From the NCBI GenBank assembly GCA_031308135.1, contig JAHLJT010004567.1, positions 128,473,356 to 128,537,355 of the forward strand: a stretch of DNA of 64,000 bases, given 5' to 3'. The translations under genes were made by a program, and so were the position numbers. Below, in pieces: positions 32,777 to 45,486 of this stretch (its first letter is position 1; each line of letters starts with the position of its first letter). The DNA comes from Acheta domesticus. Lineage: Eukaryota > Arthropoda > Insecta > Orthoptera > Gryllidae. Below the pieces are notes generated by a model, which was not told the DNA's origin, ran no database searches, and was given only the letters and a program-made list of their open reading frames with translations.

Positions 32777-35700
32777 TTTCTCGTAATAGCTCTCTCATGG
32801 AACTTAAATGGTCTTCGTGCTCACTCAGAAGAATTAAGATTAATAATTTCTCGCCACAAACCATTTATAGTCCGTCTTCAGGAAACTCATCTTCTCCCTC
32901 ATCATCCCCTGTCTCTTCGCGGATTTAATATCTATCGGTTCGATCAAGACGACGGACTTCGTGCTCACGGCGGTGTCGCGGTCCTCATCCGCGACTCCCT
33001 GTTCTCGGAGGAACACAACGTTCGAACCGACCTCCAAACAGTTTGCGTTCGGTTACACCTACCATCGTTCTCTTTTACGGTGTGTAGTATACACATTCCC
33101 CCTGCCCAAGTCGTGTCACAAGAGGAACTCGAAGATGTTTTTTCTCAGTTGCCCGCCCCTTTTCTTATTGCGGGGGATTTTAATGCCCACAATCCCCTCT
33201 GGGGTGGCACGAGGACCTGCCCGAGAGGTTCTATCCTCGAAAATATTATTGACCAGCAAAACTTAATTCTTCTGAATTCCGGGAATCACACTTATTTCTC
33301 CATGGCGTCAAACTCCTCGTCAATCGATCTGGCACTCTGCAGTCCATCCCTATCTACCATGGTAGAGTGGACTGTACTCGATGATCTACATGGGAGTGAC
33401 CATTTTCCCACTTTGATCCATTTTAATATCCCTAATTTAGACGGCATCCACCCTCCTCGCTGGCTATTCCATCGAGCCGACTGGGATACATTCAGCGAGA
33501 AAATTCTAATGCCAGACCACTTTTCAAATAATATCGATACCTTGGTGGCCCAATTCACCGACGCCCTTCTTCGCGCAGCCACCATTGCAATCCCGAAGTC
33601 TACGTGTCGGCCACGACGCGTCCCGGTGCCTTGGTGGAATGCTGACTGTGCCACCGCGGTGCGTGACCGAAAGCAAGCACTCGCGAGGTTCAATAGGTTC
33701 CCCACCGCATCAAACCTGATCGATTTCAAAAGAAAGCGGGCCAGAGCCAGATTAGTAATACGGGAAAGTAAGACCGCTTCCTGGAGAGCCTTTATTTCTT
33801 CTCTTTCTTGCCATACCCCGCCTAATGTAGTATGGCGAAAGATCCGACAGATCGGAGGAAGATTTTCCCCACCATCTGTCCCAGGACTTCTTATTAATGG
33901 AAATCTTATTACTTCTCCAGAAAAAGTAGTTGAGGAATTGGCCTGTCATTATGAAAATACCTCCAGTTCCTTACACTACTCTCATAGCTTCTTGAAAACG
34001 AAGAGTAGAATGGAGAAATGCAGATTGGACTTCTCAACCTGCCTGGAGGAAGATTATAACGCCCCTTTCTCCATGGATGAATTTTCCTGTGCGCTCACCC
34101 GTGGGAAAGATTCTGCTCCAGGACCAGACCAGATACACAACCAAATGTTAAAACACCTGCCTGAAGAGGCACTTATCTTTCTCCTCCGTATCTTCAACAA
34201 GATTTGGATGGAACATACCTTCCTTAGAACCTGGCGCGAAGCGATTATTATTCCTATTCCTAAAGAAGGAAAGGACAGGACAAAGCCGTCAACCTACCGT
34301 CCAATCTCGCTCACAAGCTGTATATGCAAACTTCTGGAGCGAATGGTGAATACGCGTTTGGTCTGGCACCTGGAACAGAGAAACCTACTTACCCCATCCA
34401 ATGTGGTTTCAGGAAGAACAGGTCAACCATGGACCACCTTGTCACCCTTATCATACAGATCTCCACTGCTTTCGTGCTACGTCAACACGTAGTAGCAATT
34501 TTCTTCGATATAGAGAAAGCTTATGATACTACCTGGAGGTACGGCATTCTTCGCACCATCCATTCTTGGGGTCTTAGGGGCCGGCTCCCCCTTTTTTTAG
34601 TAGCCTTTCTTTCCTCAAGATACTTCCGCGTTCGCCTTGGTGACAGGGTATCCGCCAGCCACCATTTAGAAAACGGAGTCCCTCAGGGCTCAATTCTGAG
34701 TGTCACTCTGTTTGCCATCGCTATCAATAGTATAGCGTCGATAATCCGAGAGCCGGTGAAAGCATCGCTCTTCGTTGACGACTTTGCCATTTTCTGCTCT
34801 TCCAAGAGTATTCAAGTGATAGACAATTACAACTTGTCCTCAACAAATTGCAGGAATGGAGTGATGCGACAGGTTTCAAATTCTCCTCATCAAAAACTAA
34901 CTGTATGCACTTCTGCAGGATTTATCATCTTCATAACCACCCCGATCTTTTTCTTGGAAGCCATCTTCTACCTTTTGTGGACTCTGCAACTTTCCTTGGG
35001 CTTACTTTCGATAAGAGCCTAACTTGGTGAAATCATATACGTAAACTGAAAAGCCGATGTGTCTCACCTCTGAACCTCCTCCGCACCCTTACAGGCAGCT
35101 CTTGGGGAGCAGACCGTGTGTGTCTCTTGCGTTTGTATTGCGACTACCCTTCGTCTTCGGTTGGGCGCCTCGGACGGGTAGCCGGCTCGCTCAGTCGATA
35201 GACAGTCTGGCCTGAAATGGCGATGATGGAGGAAGCTGGCGGTCGGGGTCAAATGAGCATTGCATTCATATAACAACATGGGGGATTTATTCAGTAATAA
35301 ATCACGAATGAACTGGTACCAATCATGTCGGCGAGCATGCTCCCCTTTACCCAAATCAAAAGAATATCTCATGCACACACACAAGTTAAAATTAAGAAAT
35401 ACAAATTAATACAATTACAATGACATAGATTTTCTCCTTGCGCAAATTTCCTCTTGGCGGCCAAGCGCGGCCGGGGAATCTCTCTTCGTCGCCCGGTCAA
35501 AAGGTAATTAGCAAAAATTGTTCGCCACACAGTTTATGCCTTTCGACCACGGGCGCACCACAAAAGCAAAATAAATACTGCCTCCGCAAGGCGGCTTGCA
35601 CAACCCACCAAAGTTGAATAACCTCGGGCCGTCAGCTGGCTGCGAGGGTCGTCACGGGCGATGAGGCGCCGCCCGGGTTGGGTGGTGCGCAGGACTGAAC

Positions 35701-37933
35701 CAGGTATACGCGAGGGGGGTGCCAGAGCTGGCCCAACACACAGCGCCGTCCGCTCACTGTTGTGAATGATTAGGTAACGTCTGCTCGAACGAATGATCTC
35801 CTCACTCTCGATCTATCACACGGTATTTTGGAGATCGTAGCGAGTTCGTGAATCATCTAATAATCTCACGAAAAAGTCCCGAATTCGAGCACTAGTCGGA
35901 TATTAACACAGCACAATTCACTGTCAATTGTCCGTCACACAGCCCCGCGGTCTACAATTGTTAAAGGGGACTTGCACAAATTCTCCCAAGAAAACTCAAT
36001 GTTTTTTATAAGTCCATCCAACACGAACCGAACTCTGTCTCCGGCGCCTAGTGCCACCACAAAAGCAACTTGTCCCCCCTTGACCGCTACTCGCGTCCTA
36101 CCCCGAACGCAACTCGTTCGCTTCTCTCTTCGCGTCGCCTGCTCGAAGTCCCTCGAAGCTTCTTTCCCCCACCAAAATTATCCCCAAGATTCTGGAACCT
36201 TCCAGAACATTGCCTAATTCCGGCGGTTATTGGCGCAAGGGTAGTGCGTCTCAAACTATTTCTGCCCAATCGTCGGGTGTTTTTGAGGCCGAGAAATGAG
36301 AGAGAAGCTGGCTATCTCTCCCTCTCGCTTCAATTTTGCGTCAAATAGGGGCAGTTATTAATGACTGGGGGTGTGAGGGGCTGGAAATCTCAAGGGAGGC
36401 TGGGGGAGGGCTCGGAGCGTCGCGGAAAAATACCGGGGGTGCCGTGCGCACGAAACGACCACCCAAGCTCCGGGACACGTGGCCGTGACAAATTCAAAGG
36501 GTAGGGGGCGGCGAGTGGCCGCCGCCGTCCTGGCGCCGTCGGCTGACCCTCGCTGTCGTGCGACGCGGAGTAATTCTTAGGCGCGCAATTAACTGTAATA
36601 TATTCGGTATCACTACAGTATAGAACCCTCATCCGCTCTATTTTGGATTATGGATGTATTGTATATGGGTCAGCGTCACCATCAACCCTCCGGCCATTAA
36701 ATACCATTCACAACGCCGGTATAAGAATTAGTACAGGCGCCTACCGCACGAGTCGCATCGAATGCCTCTTGGCCGAAGCTGGAGAACCATCTCTGAGCCG
36801 AAGGCGAGATATTTTATTAGCCTCTTATGGGGCTAAAGTGTCGGGACTGGTTGACCACCCTTGTCGTCGTATAATCATCCACCCAAAGTATGAGTCCTCG
36901 TACATTCTTCGAACATCGTTACCCCATCCCCCAGGTAGTAGATTACGAAATCTCCGGGAATTAAATGTCGAACTTCCCACCCCTGTGAAACCCACAAGTG
37001 ACCGGATCCCCCCTTGGAAACTCCTCCTTCCCAGTATTGACTTCAGACTCTCCTATCTGCCCAAACAAACTACTAGTCCTCTGGTTTACCAGAAGCAATT
37101 TCTGGATATGAGAGAATCCTATCCGGATCATTTATTCTTATATACGGATGGTTCATCGTGCAGCGACGCGGTGGCATGTGGTTTTTACTGTATCAGGGCC
37201 ACCAAATCATTTCGGCTTCACTCCAAATGCAGTATTTTCACTGCCGAAATGTACGCAATCTTTGAGGCCCTAAAATACATTGAATCAGCGACGTTGCGGC
37301 GAGTAGTTATCTGTTCCGATTCTCTCAGCTCTCTTCAAGCTGTCTCCCGTCCTTCGTCAGACTACCTGACTTTATCCGTTCAAAGCCTGATTCATCGTCT
37401 TCTGTCCCGCCGCTATGACCTGGTACTTATTTGGGTCCCAGGCCACGTGAGTATCAGAGGGAACGAACTGGCCGACCAGGCGGCGAAATCAGCGACTCGT
37501 AAAATTCGTATCGAGATCCCTTCTGTGCCATTGTACGATGTTCAGGCTTTCTTGAAACGATCCGTGCTTAGAGTGTGGCAAACAAACTGGCACAATAGCA
37601 CTTTCAAACTAAGTGCGATAAAGAATTCTGTGTATCCCTGGCGCTCCTCATCACGGTCCTGTAGGTGCGAGGAAGTTATTTTAACCCGTCTTCGTATCGG
37701 ACCCTGCCATTTTTCTCACGGTTTCATTCTTCGAAATGAAACTCCCCCCATCTGTGACTCGTGCAAGACTTCTTTCCGTGGAACACGTCCTGCTGTACTG
37801 TAGGAAATTTGTTGGCAGTCGACGAAGACATGACCTGGGCAACTCGCTACAAGTGGTGCTCGGGGATGACGATTCTGCGATCTCAAAACTTTTTTGTTTT
37901 TTGAGAGAAAGCAGAATATATAATTTTATTTGA
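32777..37933 (+). pseudogene. LINE-2 ORF2, frameshifted and split by a solo LTR
   Basis: The endonuclease and first RT blocks are open from 32777 to about 34490 (LSWNLNGLRAH, GDFNAHNPLWGG, YRPISLTSCICK). A frameshift near 34400-34490 moves RT to 34324-35022 (FDIEKAYDTTW, GVPQGSILSVTLF, FVDDFAIFC), and further breaks lie near 34840 and 35027. The 1479-bp LTR insert at 35139 then separates the thumb from the RNase H part (36643-37803; LFLYTDGSSCS, STFTAEMYAIF-like, WVPGHVSIRGNELAD). The end is shifted again near 37740. Confidence 0.88.
35139..36617. mobile_element. Solo LTR (1479 bp) in LINE-2 ORF2
   Basis: The insert starts TGCGACTACCC and ends ATCACTACA, with a 4-bp duplication GTAT (35135-35138 and 36618-36621). 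TG...CA ends and the 4-bp duplication fit a Ty3/gypsy-type LTR. No internal retrotransposon region is present, so recombination between two LTRs probably removed it. The coding frame of LINE-2 resumes exactly across it. It is not alike in sequence to the LTRs at 6955 or 9762. Short ORFs within are not considered genes. Confidence 0.75.
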
Positions 37934-38220
37934 AGAACAGTGTTTTTTGTTGTTTTTTGGCCCCTTTACAGCCAATTTTAGTTTTAAGATAAATTTTATG
38001 CGCCCTTTTTCTATTTTCCTTCTGCCATTTCTACATGTATACTTGATGCAGAATTCGAGCCTCGTTTTTAGCTAATGTACATGCTTTTAAACAGTGAGTA
38101 AGTTACATATGCAACACTGAATATTCTTTTCTCCAAATACTCTGGCATGGGCGCAAATGACCACAGCAGTCGAAGCGCCCTTTAAACCCTATTCAATCAA
38201 TCAATCAATCAGTACGATTC

Positions 38221-38601
38221 GATTGAAGGGTACTGACAAAGACCCATCCAAATCAAGATTCCGATGAAACATTCCATTTCTTCGTGATTAGTGTCATGCC
38301 ATTCGTGTATTCTTGCTCTAGGTAATTTTGTAGCAACTTTGCATTGGTTTGCATATCTGTTTGTCTCCGTCACCATCAACTCTTGAACTTCGTTGGATAA
38401 GAACATTCTGAAAAATTCATTCGGCCCTTTATCGAAATATTCACCGTACATTACTTCTCTCACACCAGCACACGTTTCATTGACAGTAAAAATCTTAAGA
38501 TTTTCACTGCTTTCATCTTCAATTTCTTGCATAATTCTTTGAATAACATCGTTTATGGTATTCAATGCCCCATTGTATGGATCTCTACATGTGGTGGAAG
38601 T
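38221..38601 (-). pseudogene. piggyBac transposase, start of core domain
   Basis: The frame carries NEFFRMFLSNEVQELMVTET, a NRYANQC block and FIGILIWMGLCQYPSI, a signature of DDE_Tnp_1_7 (piggyBac) proteins. The right border is the insertion point of the P-like transposon, and the left border is LINE-2. The acidic N-terminus is on the far side of the P-like element at 52245-52412. Confidence 0.88.
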
Positions 38602-38944
38602 GGATAGCCACGGCCATACTCTACTAAAGGCCTTGACACTCGATTTGGCAACACTGCAAGTGTATACGGCTGGGGTCCTATGTCGGTCACGAATATCTTA
38701 TGCTTTCCACGTTCCTCCTGTAACAAGCACGACGTTTCCTAGGCACATTGTCGTAAATAACGTAACATTAATGATTTAATAATATTCAATTATGAACTGC
38801 CAGACATTATAATCTTGTATAGCACTGATTTTTGTTGTTGTTTTTAAGTGCATTTGTAGACTCTGAAAATTAAAATGAGTGAGAAATAAAAGGAAAATTG
38901 GGAGAAAAATAACATCAAGAAAACTCTTTATTACAGAGATATTT

Positions 38945-39320
38945 TTATTTATAAATTGATATTTTTCTTTTCTTTCCTCCCTGTTTTGAAGCAGCAATGA
39001 CATCATTCACATGCGTGGTATAATTATTAATTAAAATATTGGTGAAGTATGGCACAGTAAGGTTCAGAATCCCTAGTTGGTCTCTGCCACACACATTGCA
39101 AGCAATGTCATTTGCAATTAATTTGTTTAAATAGTTCATTGCAAGTCCCATATGTACACCTTTCTGGTTGCCATTCTTTAAAAACATTTCCTCAAACTTT
39201 TCACAAATTAATACCTGCATTAGTTTGTAAACTGAATGACAAACATCAATCAGAATATCAGAGGGAACTGTAAGTCCTCCTGTATTTATGTCTTTATTTA
39301 TTTGTCTAAAAAACAGTAAA
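38945..39320 (-). pseudogene. P-like transposase, C-terminal segment
   Basis: The frame starts near NTGGLTVPSDILIDVCHSVY and runs through FEEMFLKNGNQK and LIANDIACNVCGRDQ to a basic end, KQGGKKRKISIYK. A GGL-x-PS block followed by a Cys is typical of the C-terminus of P-element and THAP9-like proteins. It is separated from the preceding piece by about 460 bp that may be an intron. Confidence 0.55.
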
Positions 39321-39783
39321 AACTGTATATGACGTGTGGGGAAAGAGATTTACCTGCGCTCATTTTCTTGAGGGCCACAACTAAAAAAACGAAACTAGAA
39401 AACGAAAAAATGAATTTAGAAAATAATTATTTTAGAAAAATAAAAATATTTGAAAAATGTTTGTTCCCGAGTTATAGAAAATCAATTTCAATGGTAAATT
39501 AACTACAAGCAAAAGGAGTTCTCAACAAAACGTGCGCACAGTGAAGCTACATTTACGTCCAGAAGCAAAACAAGGGCCATCTCAGCATTTGCTCAATGGA
39601 TCAGGGAAACTGGACGAAAACCTGATCGAGATGGGGGTCATTGACCCGGAAGCTGAAATACATTGTTACAGGCGTATTAAATATTTTTTTTAAATGTATA
39701 CAATACAAACGTAAACTAATTCATTATATATCATTGTTTTGTTACAATAAACATTATTTTTCTTTTTTACGATCAGTATAGTC
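39321..39783. other. Non-coding gap in the P-like element, shares sequence with a nearby hairpin
   Basis: No ORF. The stretch 39541-39616 (GTGAAGCTACATTTACGTCC...) is clearly similar to 44089-44160 inside the foldback arms at 43949-44595. It may be an intron of the transposase or a fragment of the same repeat family. Confidence 0.55.
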
Positions 39784-40235
39784 TCATTGTATAGAAACAG
39801 TGTCCTCAAACATTTCATCATCCAACTGATTAGCCAATAAAAAGTTAGCACAGATAGCACAATTTAACTTCTTCGTCACTTTAAACGCAACATACCCGGA
39901 AATGTAAAGTACTGGATACAATTCCACATTTAAATTATCAACTGAAGCTGCTGCTTCAATCACATCTTCAAATTCGGAAAGTACACTTCCACAGCTTTCT
40001 GGAATGTCATCACACATGTCTAGAGCTACATTGTCAAAAGAAACATTTTTGTATCTTGCAGATCTCAAACCCAACATACTTTGAACTCTTATCTTTTTCT
40101 CTGCCTCAAGGATTTGCACAACACTTACATTGTAATTACCACCTGATAACTGACGATAGGAGCTGAACCTATTTTCTAACTTATCAGCTTGGAATTTACC
40201 CGTAAGAACATACTCCACATCATCAATATTGAAAC
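39784..40235 (-). pseudogene. P-like transposase segment (KLE..FS..R block)
   Basis: The segment carries YVLTGKFQADKLENRFSSYR then QLSGGNYNVSVVQILEAEKK, matching the conserved C-terminal P-element/THAP9 block in which the dimer DxLExFFxxIR precedes a GG and N-rich stretch. Upstream it is cut by the hAT MITE, across which the frame continues exactly into 41020-41598. Confidence 0.82.
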
Positions 40236-41012
40236 CAGTGGCGTAGCGTCAGGGGACGCTGAGATGCTGAGCATCCCCGTATATAAGAACCTTAAATACT
40301 GTATTGATAATCTTACAAGTGGTCTGTTGAGCGAAACACGTTTTGTATTAATTTAAAATTGATTTCCTATGATTCAATTCGGCGGGCTGTTGAAGCTGGC
40401 CTCTGATTGGTTGGAAGCTAAAATACTTCAGCGTCTGCCGCCAGATTGCGACGAGCAATGACGCATGCGCAGATGGCGAGGTCCCCCTCTCCCCTCTTCA
40501 CCCCTGGCCCAGAGAAACCCGACTGCTTTACGCTAGCGTCTACTGCGGAATGAAGCTCGTTTGTGCACGAGAGCGCAGCACACTTCTGGCGTTCAGTAAA
40601 TTATCTTTCTCTCTCTCACACGGGAGTCCCCGCTTGGTCATGGGTACAAACTGTAGAAATAGTGTCTGACTACTATTTCTTAATTAATATCCAAGAAATT
40701 GTATTATCTCTTAAATAGATTACATATTATTTAAGTCTGCAATGTATAAATTAACAAATGGTCTTATTGCCATTCGCGTATAAGAATTATAGCTGAGCCA
40801 TTGTATAATTTGCTTTCAAGACATCGGCAGCCCTGACTGCTGTGAGGATTTTGTGGGAAGCGCCTACACCGTCGTAAGCAATCGAGATCGTGGAAGTAGT
40901 CCCAGTGTATCTGCCTTGTGTTGCGTTCGCCTGTTAGACGAAGTAGTTGATAGTGACATTTTGTGTGTTATTGTTGAGCATCCCCAAACGTGTGAGTCAC
41001 GCTACGCCACTG
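40236..41012. mobile_element. hAT MITE, 777 bp
   Basis: The ends CAGTGGCGTAGCGTCAG and ...TGACTCACGCTACGCCACTG form hAT-type inverted repeats. Flanks ATTGAAAC (40228-40235) and ATTCAAAC (41013-41020) are an 8-bp duplication with one change, as expected for hAT. No transposase ORF is present. The insert interrupts the P-like transposase, and removing it keeps the frame. Confidence 0.88.
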
Positions 41013-41019
41013 ATTCAAA

Positions 41020-41598
41020 CAGTATTGAATTGCGTCAATAAGACCACAGGTAGTGTGCACTAAGGCACTCATAGTATCTTCTGTGAGTCGCCCATAACGT
41101 ACACTGAAACTTGCCCATTTCCTTAACCACTGCACAAATTCTCTAAGAAAGAACAGTCTTGGGTCCTCATATGTAGTGAATGGCAGAGCATCAGGTTCCT
41201 TCTTCCGCACTGCATTAGATTTTCCTTTGACGTTAACTACCGTCCACCATCTATTAATAGCATTTAAAAAATGAGCAACATCACTAAAACCTTGCCCTGA
41301 AACTGCAGCAACAGTCTCGCAACAAAACACATTACATGCAAGAGCAACTTTCTGCAATTCTAAATTGCTTGGATATACTGTTTGGAAACTCAGTTTTGAT
41401 GCACATTTAAGAAGAATATGTGCTTCAGATCTGTAAAGGTCTCTTAGTACAGAGAAAGAAGCACTGAGAATGTTCTTGCTGTGATGAGTATCAACACTGA
41501 ATTCTGGGAAAACAAAAGTTTTACGTTCATCACGTGATATCCAATTATTCCGAATTGATTTCAATAAATATACAGTGTCATTTAAAAAGAAAACATAT
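41020..41598 (-). pseudogene. P-like transposase, RNase H/GTP-binding middle segment
   Basis: The frame contains LLKSIRNNWISRDERKTFVF (the VHLLKxIRNN block of P-element transposases), then SQGFSDVAHFLNAINRWWTV and a tail towards DAIQYCL. It lies between the 4.5-kb insertion on its N-terminal side and the hAT MITE on its C-terminal side, and is open apart from those cuts. Confidence 0.82.
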
Positions 41599-42059
41599 TG
41601 TAATAATCCTGTCTTTCCTAATCAAATTTCACGCCCCCACATTAGGTCTACCACTGTAATATCCCCGTCTTTTTACTTTCCCGTATACCTACGTATACAC
41701 GGAGTGATATACGTAGTATAGGGAAAGTTATGTAATGCTGCGCGAAAAAATGGCCAATTTTCGGCGGAAAAAAATTAATTGCCGGGCCGTGAAAACGAAT
41801 AAGTGGATAAAACCAGTTGCTAAATTAAGAAAAAAAATCCTCTATCTCGTGGTGTGGTCAAAATCCATGATTTGTTGCTTCTTTATACTTAAAATTCGAT
41901 TGACGGCATTCCGTCCGTCTGTGGTCAACGCTAGCGCCTAAACCGTTCGGTCGATTTTCTTCAAAATTGATATTCCCCAGTCGATCTGATTCTAGTCGAA
42001 GCTTTGTGATTTTGAAAAAGATTCTTTAAAATTTGGGGGTACTTTATATGAAGCCCCCC

Positions 42060-43040
42060 GGGGATTTTCAACATTTTCTCAAAAACGGCTCCAAATTTTT
42101 TCTTTAAATTTCTTGTATGAATAGAGGAAAATACACTTTTTAACATTGCATAGGTCCGATTTTCACGTACAGCTCTGAATTTTCGAAAATTGTGAAAGTT
42201 TGAATTTTTTTCGGCGTCTTTCTCCAACTACAAAATTGAAGATAGAGATTTTTTCTTCAAATAAAATTTGTTCTGCATATTGAGTTCTTTAATAAATGTC
42301 ATGGAAATGTTTTTCACAATTTTGGTAGTTTTCGTGCAATATTGCGTGCAATATGTGGAATTTTAAAAAATTACAAAAACAAAATTTTCTCAAAAACGGC
42401 TCCAAATTTTTTCTTTAAACTTTTGGTAGGGATAGTGGTAAGTGTACTCTATCAATGACATAAAAGCCATTTTGGTCTATCGGTTGGTTTTTTTCAAAAA
42501 TTACAAAAATGTAAATTTGTTTACGTGTCTCTCATGTCGTTAATATTTACATTATCGGCGATTTTTTTACATTATTATATTTACGAGTATATATGCTTTA
42601 AATAATGTCAAGTAAAGTTTCTCGAAAACTACCGTTTTCTGTGAAAAGTAGCTCAAATTTCGGCATTTTCAGAAGTGCTCAAACGTCATTTTCTCGTATT
42701 CGGCTGCAATTTTTTTCTTGAAACTTTTGTAACGGATAGTGCTAATTACACTCATTAGTATAGCGTGAAGTTTATTTTGAGTTTTTTTTTGGTTTGTTTT
42801 TTCCAAAAATTATATAAATGTAAATTTTTTGAAAGATCTCTCACATCTTTAATATGCACATTATCCGCAATTTGTAAAGATGATTATATTTGTGAGTGTA
42901 AGTGCTTCAAATAACTTCAAATTAAGTATTTTGAAAACTCAAAAATTTTCTGTGAAAATGAGCTTCAAATTTCGCATTTTTAGTAGTGCTAAAACGCCAT
43001 TTTCTCTTAAACGGCACATAATTTTTAAAAGAAAATTGCC
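42060..43040. repeat. ~310-bp diverged tandem repeat
   Basis: A landmark close to CATTTTCTCAAAAACGGCTC followed by a T-rich run recurs at about 42069, 42386, 42690 and 42998, giving four units with a period of about 300-318 bp. The units hold CAAAAATTANANAAATGTAAAT blocks and are AT-rich without a shared ORF. Confidence 0.65.
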
Positions 43041-43948
43041 ATTTACGGCTAGGTTTTTGTGTTCTTTAATATTCTAAAATTAATGTTTCTGTTCTACCAA
43101 TAGGAAAGCGAAAAATTAAGAAAATGATAAAAAAATGTACTTTTGGCGATGATAGATGGTAGCTGGCAAGAAAGAGTATGTGGCAATTCCGAATAGCTAG
43201 CGAAGACCCAGGAAAATAGAAAACTAATACGGGAAAGTCTGTGCCATTCTGTTTCTGTTTTTTGACAAATAAATAAATAAAATAAATACGGTCATGCTTA
43301 ATTTTTTCAAAATACGAGTAGTTTTTCTTTAATTTTGTGACAAACGTAATAGGCCGCTGTAAATTTACTGCGCTTCGGACAGCTGGATGCGTCGTAAATT
43401 AGAATGTGCAATTTTGTATATTATTTCTTTCTTCGTTTCTTACATTCGAACTTTGTTATAGACTTACGCATTAATATTTTAGAAATTGTTTATTTTGAAA
43501 TATTTGAAATAAGTAAAAAGAATTAATAGCTCTCAGAATAGCGACAATGCAGGGTCTGCAACAATGGAATTCACTTTGCGCTCGCGAATATCTGTAAATT
43601 AGTGTCATTTTTGTGACCTAATGGAGCTGTATGAAAAGGAGTTATAATTGTCTAATTTATGTTGATATTTGCAGGCAAATATTTAGTTTTGCACCAAATG
43701 CTGTACCATTTGTAGTGAGTAGAGAATTTGTTGCATGGTTTTAAAATACTCTTCCCTAATCATGGCCCAATGGAAGGCATTTCTATATTTCCAGGGTATC
43801 AGGCTTCTTTTTCCAATACAGGGTTCCAAAACTTTTGCATTCTATTTTTGTGAAGTTGTAGAATTCACATAGTTCTGACAACACTGCAATGGAAATAGTG
43901 AGTTCCAAGCGAAGATGTTAGTAGCGCATAAATTTATGCTAGGTATGC

Positions 43949-44595
43949 AAGGTAAATTAGCTATAAATTCCTGCCCTGAACCCTCATGTTCTTCATGAAA
44001 GAATAATACTTTTTGCCGCGATAATATGAAAAACGATAATTTGAATAACTATATTTCCCACTGAAATTCAGAAGACGTGCACAAATAATGAAGTTACATT
44101 TATGTCCAGAAGCAAAAAAGGGACCATCTCAGCATTTGCTCAAGGATCAGGGAAACTGGACGAAACTGGACGAAACTGGACGAACTGGACCATTCAGTGG
44201 ACGTAGTGTTGAGCTAGCAACCCAGATGTACCACGTTCACGTTTCCAATTAAGATTTCTTAAAATTAAAAGCTGTTGTAGCACCACTAGTTTTTTTTAAT
44301 TTTAAGAAATCTTAATTGGAAACGTGAACGTGGTACATCTGGGTTGCTAGCTCAACACTACGTCCACTGAATGGTCCAGTTCGTCCAGTTTCCCTGATCC
44401 TTGAGCAAATGCTGAGATGGTCCCTTTTTTGCTTCTGGACATAAATGTAACTTCATTATTTGTGCACGTCTTCTGAATTTCAGTGGGAAATATAGTTATT
44501 CAAATTATCGTTTTTCATATTATCGCGGCAAAAAGTATTATTCTTTCATGAAGAACATGAGGGTTCAGGGCAGGAATTTATAGCTAATTTACCTT
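43949..44595. repeat. Near-perfect long hairpin (arms ~300-320 bp)
   Basis: The left arm 43949-44270 (322 bp) and right arm 44294-44595 (302 bp) are nearly perfect inverted copies around a 23-bp centre. The 20-bp length difference is explained by two extra copies of a 10-bp unit AAACTGGACG in the left arm (around 44155-44180). No ORF lies inside. If transcribed it would fold into a long double-stranded RNA. The arms share a ~75-bp block with 39541-39616. Confidence 0.9.
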
Positions 44596-45486
44596 TGAAA
44601 ATATATTTTATTATATAGGAGTGAATATTTTGTCAACAAAACTCGAAAAAAACCCTCTCTTTTCTGTATTCAAAATTCGACTAGAATATGATTTAGGATA
44701 GAGACCACAGAATTATGAAAACGTGCACAAAATTCACTTCTCCCCATATCTCGTCACACGCAGTTTTTAACTGTTTTTGACGTAAATAAATAAATAAATG
44801 CTCCTGAAAAATAAGAATACTTACTCTCTGCATTTGTCGTGGGCTGAAAATACCGCTCTACGAGGACTCGGTCGATGGATCTTATACTTGCGCTTTGGTT
44901 ACCAATATTACAAAGGGAATAATTTTGAAATACCTAATTTCTATTGAATGAAACGAGAATTTATATATACACGTAACGACATGAAGTGTCGTACATCTCT
45001 TTTTTTTCTTTTATTCTTAGAAATTCTTCGTCAATCTCTTACATGCATTATCATATTATTTACTTGACAATTAATTTTCCCTATTGACGGCCATCTACTA
45101 ATTATTACAATTTTAAATTTTAATTATTGCTTTAACCATATTTGTAATTACTCTTAGGGCTTGAACATCAAAATTTAACTGTTGTATGTCTTTCTCAAAT
45201 TCGGGCTTCGCGGAAATACTTCCTTGTCCTTTCGGCGTCAGCACACTTGGCAGTTGAATACCACTTCAGCTTCACAGCCCCTATCTTCTCCTGGATTCCG
45301 GTCTCCGCTTCAATCCACACTCGGTTAATTAATTATTCTAAGAAAACTTCCTACGATCCCGATACTCCTGAATTTTAACTATGTAGTTCTTGCACCGAGT
45401 TCCAATCTCAAAACTAAATCTTAAAGATGACGATTACTGTTCGTACATCTTGATCCTATCACGCGCCAATCTCGAGAAACTATATA

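Larger units (their letters stand above)
29578..38209 (+). mobile_element. LINE-2: decayed I-group LINE with nested mariner and solo LTR
   Basis: It starts CCCGTCGAGGTGGG like LINE-1 and ends with an AATC-repeat tail. It is flanked by an exact 11-bp duplication CAGTACGATTC (29567-29577 and 38210-38220). Subtracting the mariner and the solo LTR with their duplications leaves 5852 bp, almost the same as LINE-1 (5843 bp), so it was full length. Its ORFs carry stops and frameshifts, and protein similarity to LINE-1 is clear but far from complete, so it is a different subfamily. Confidence 0.92.
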
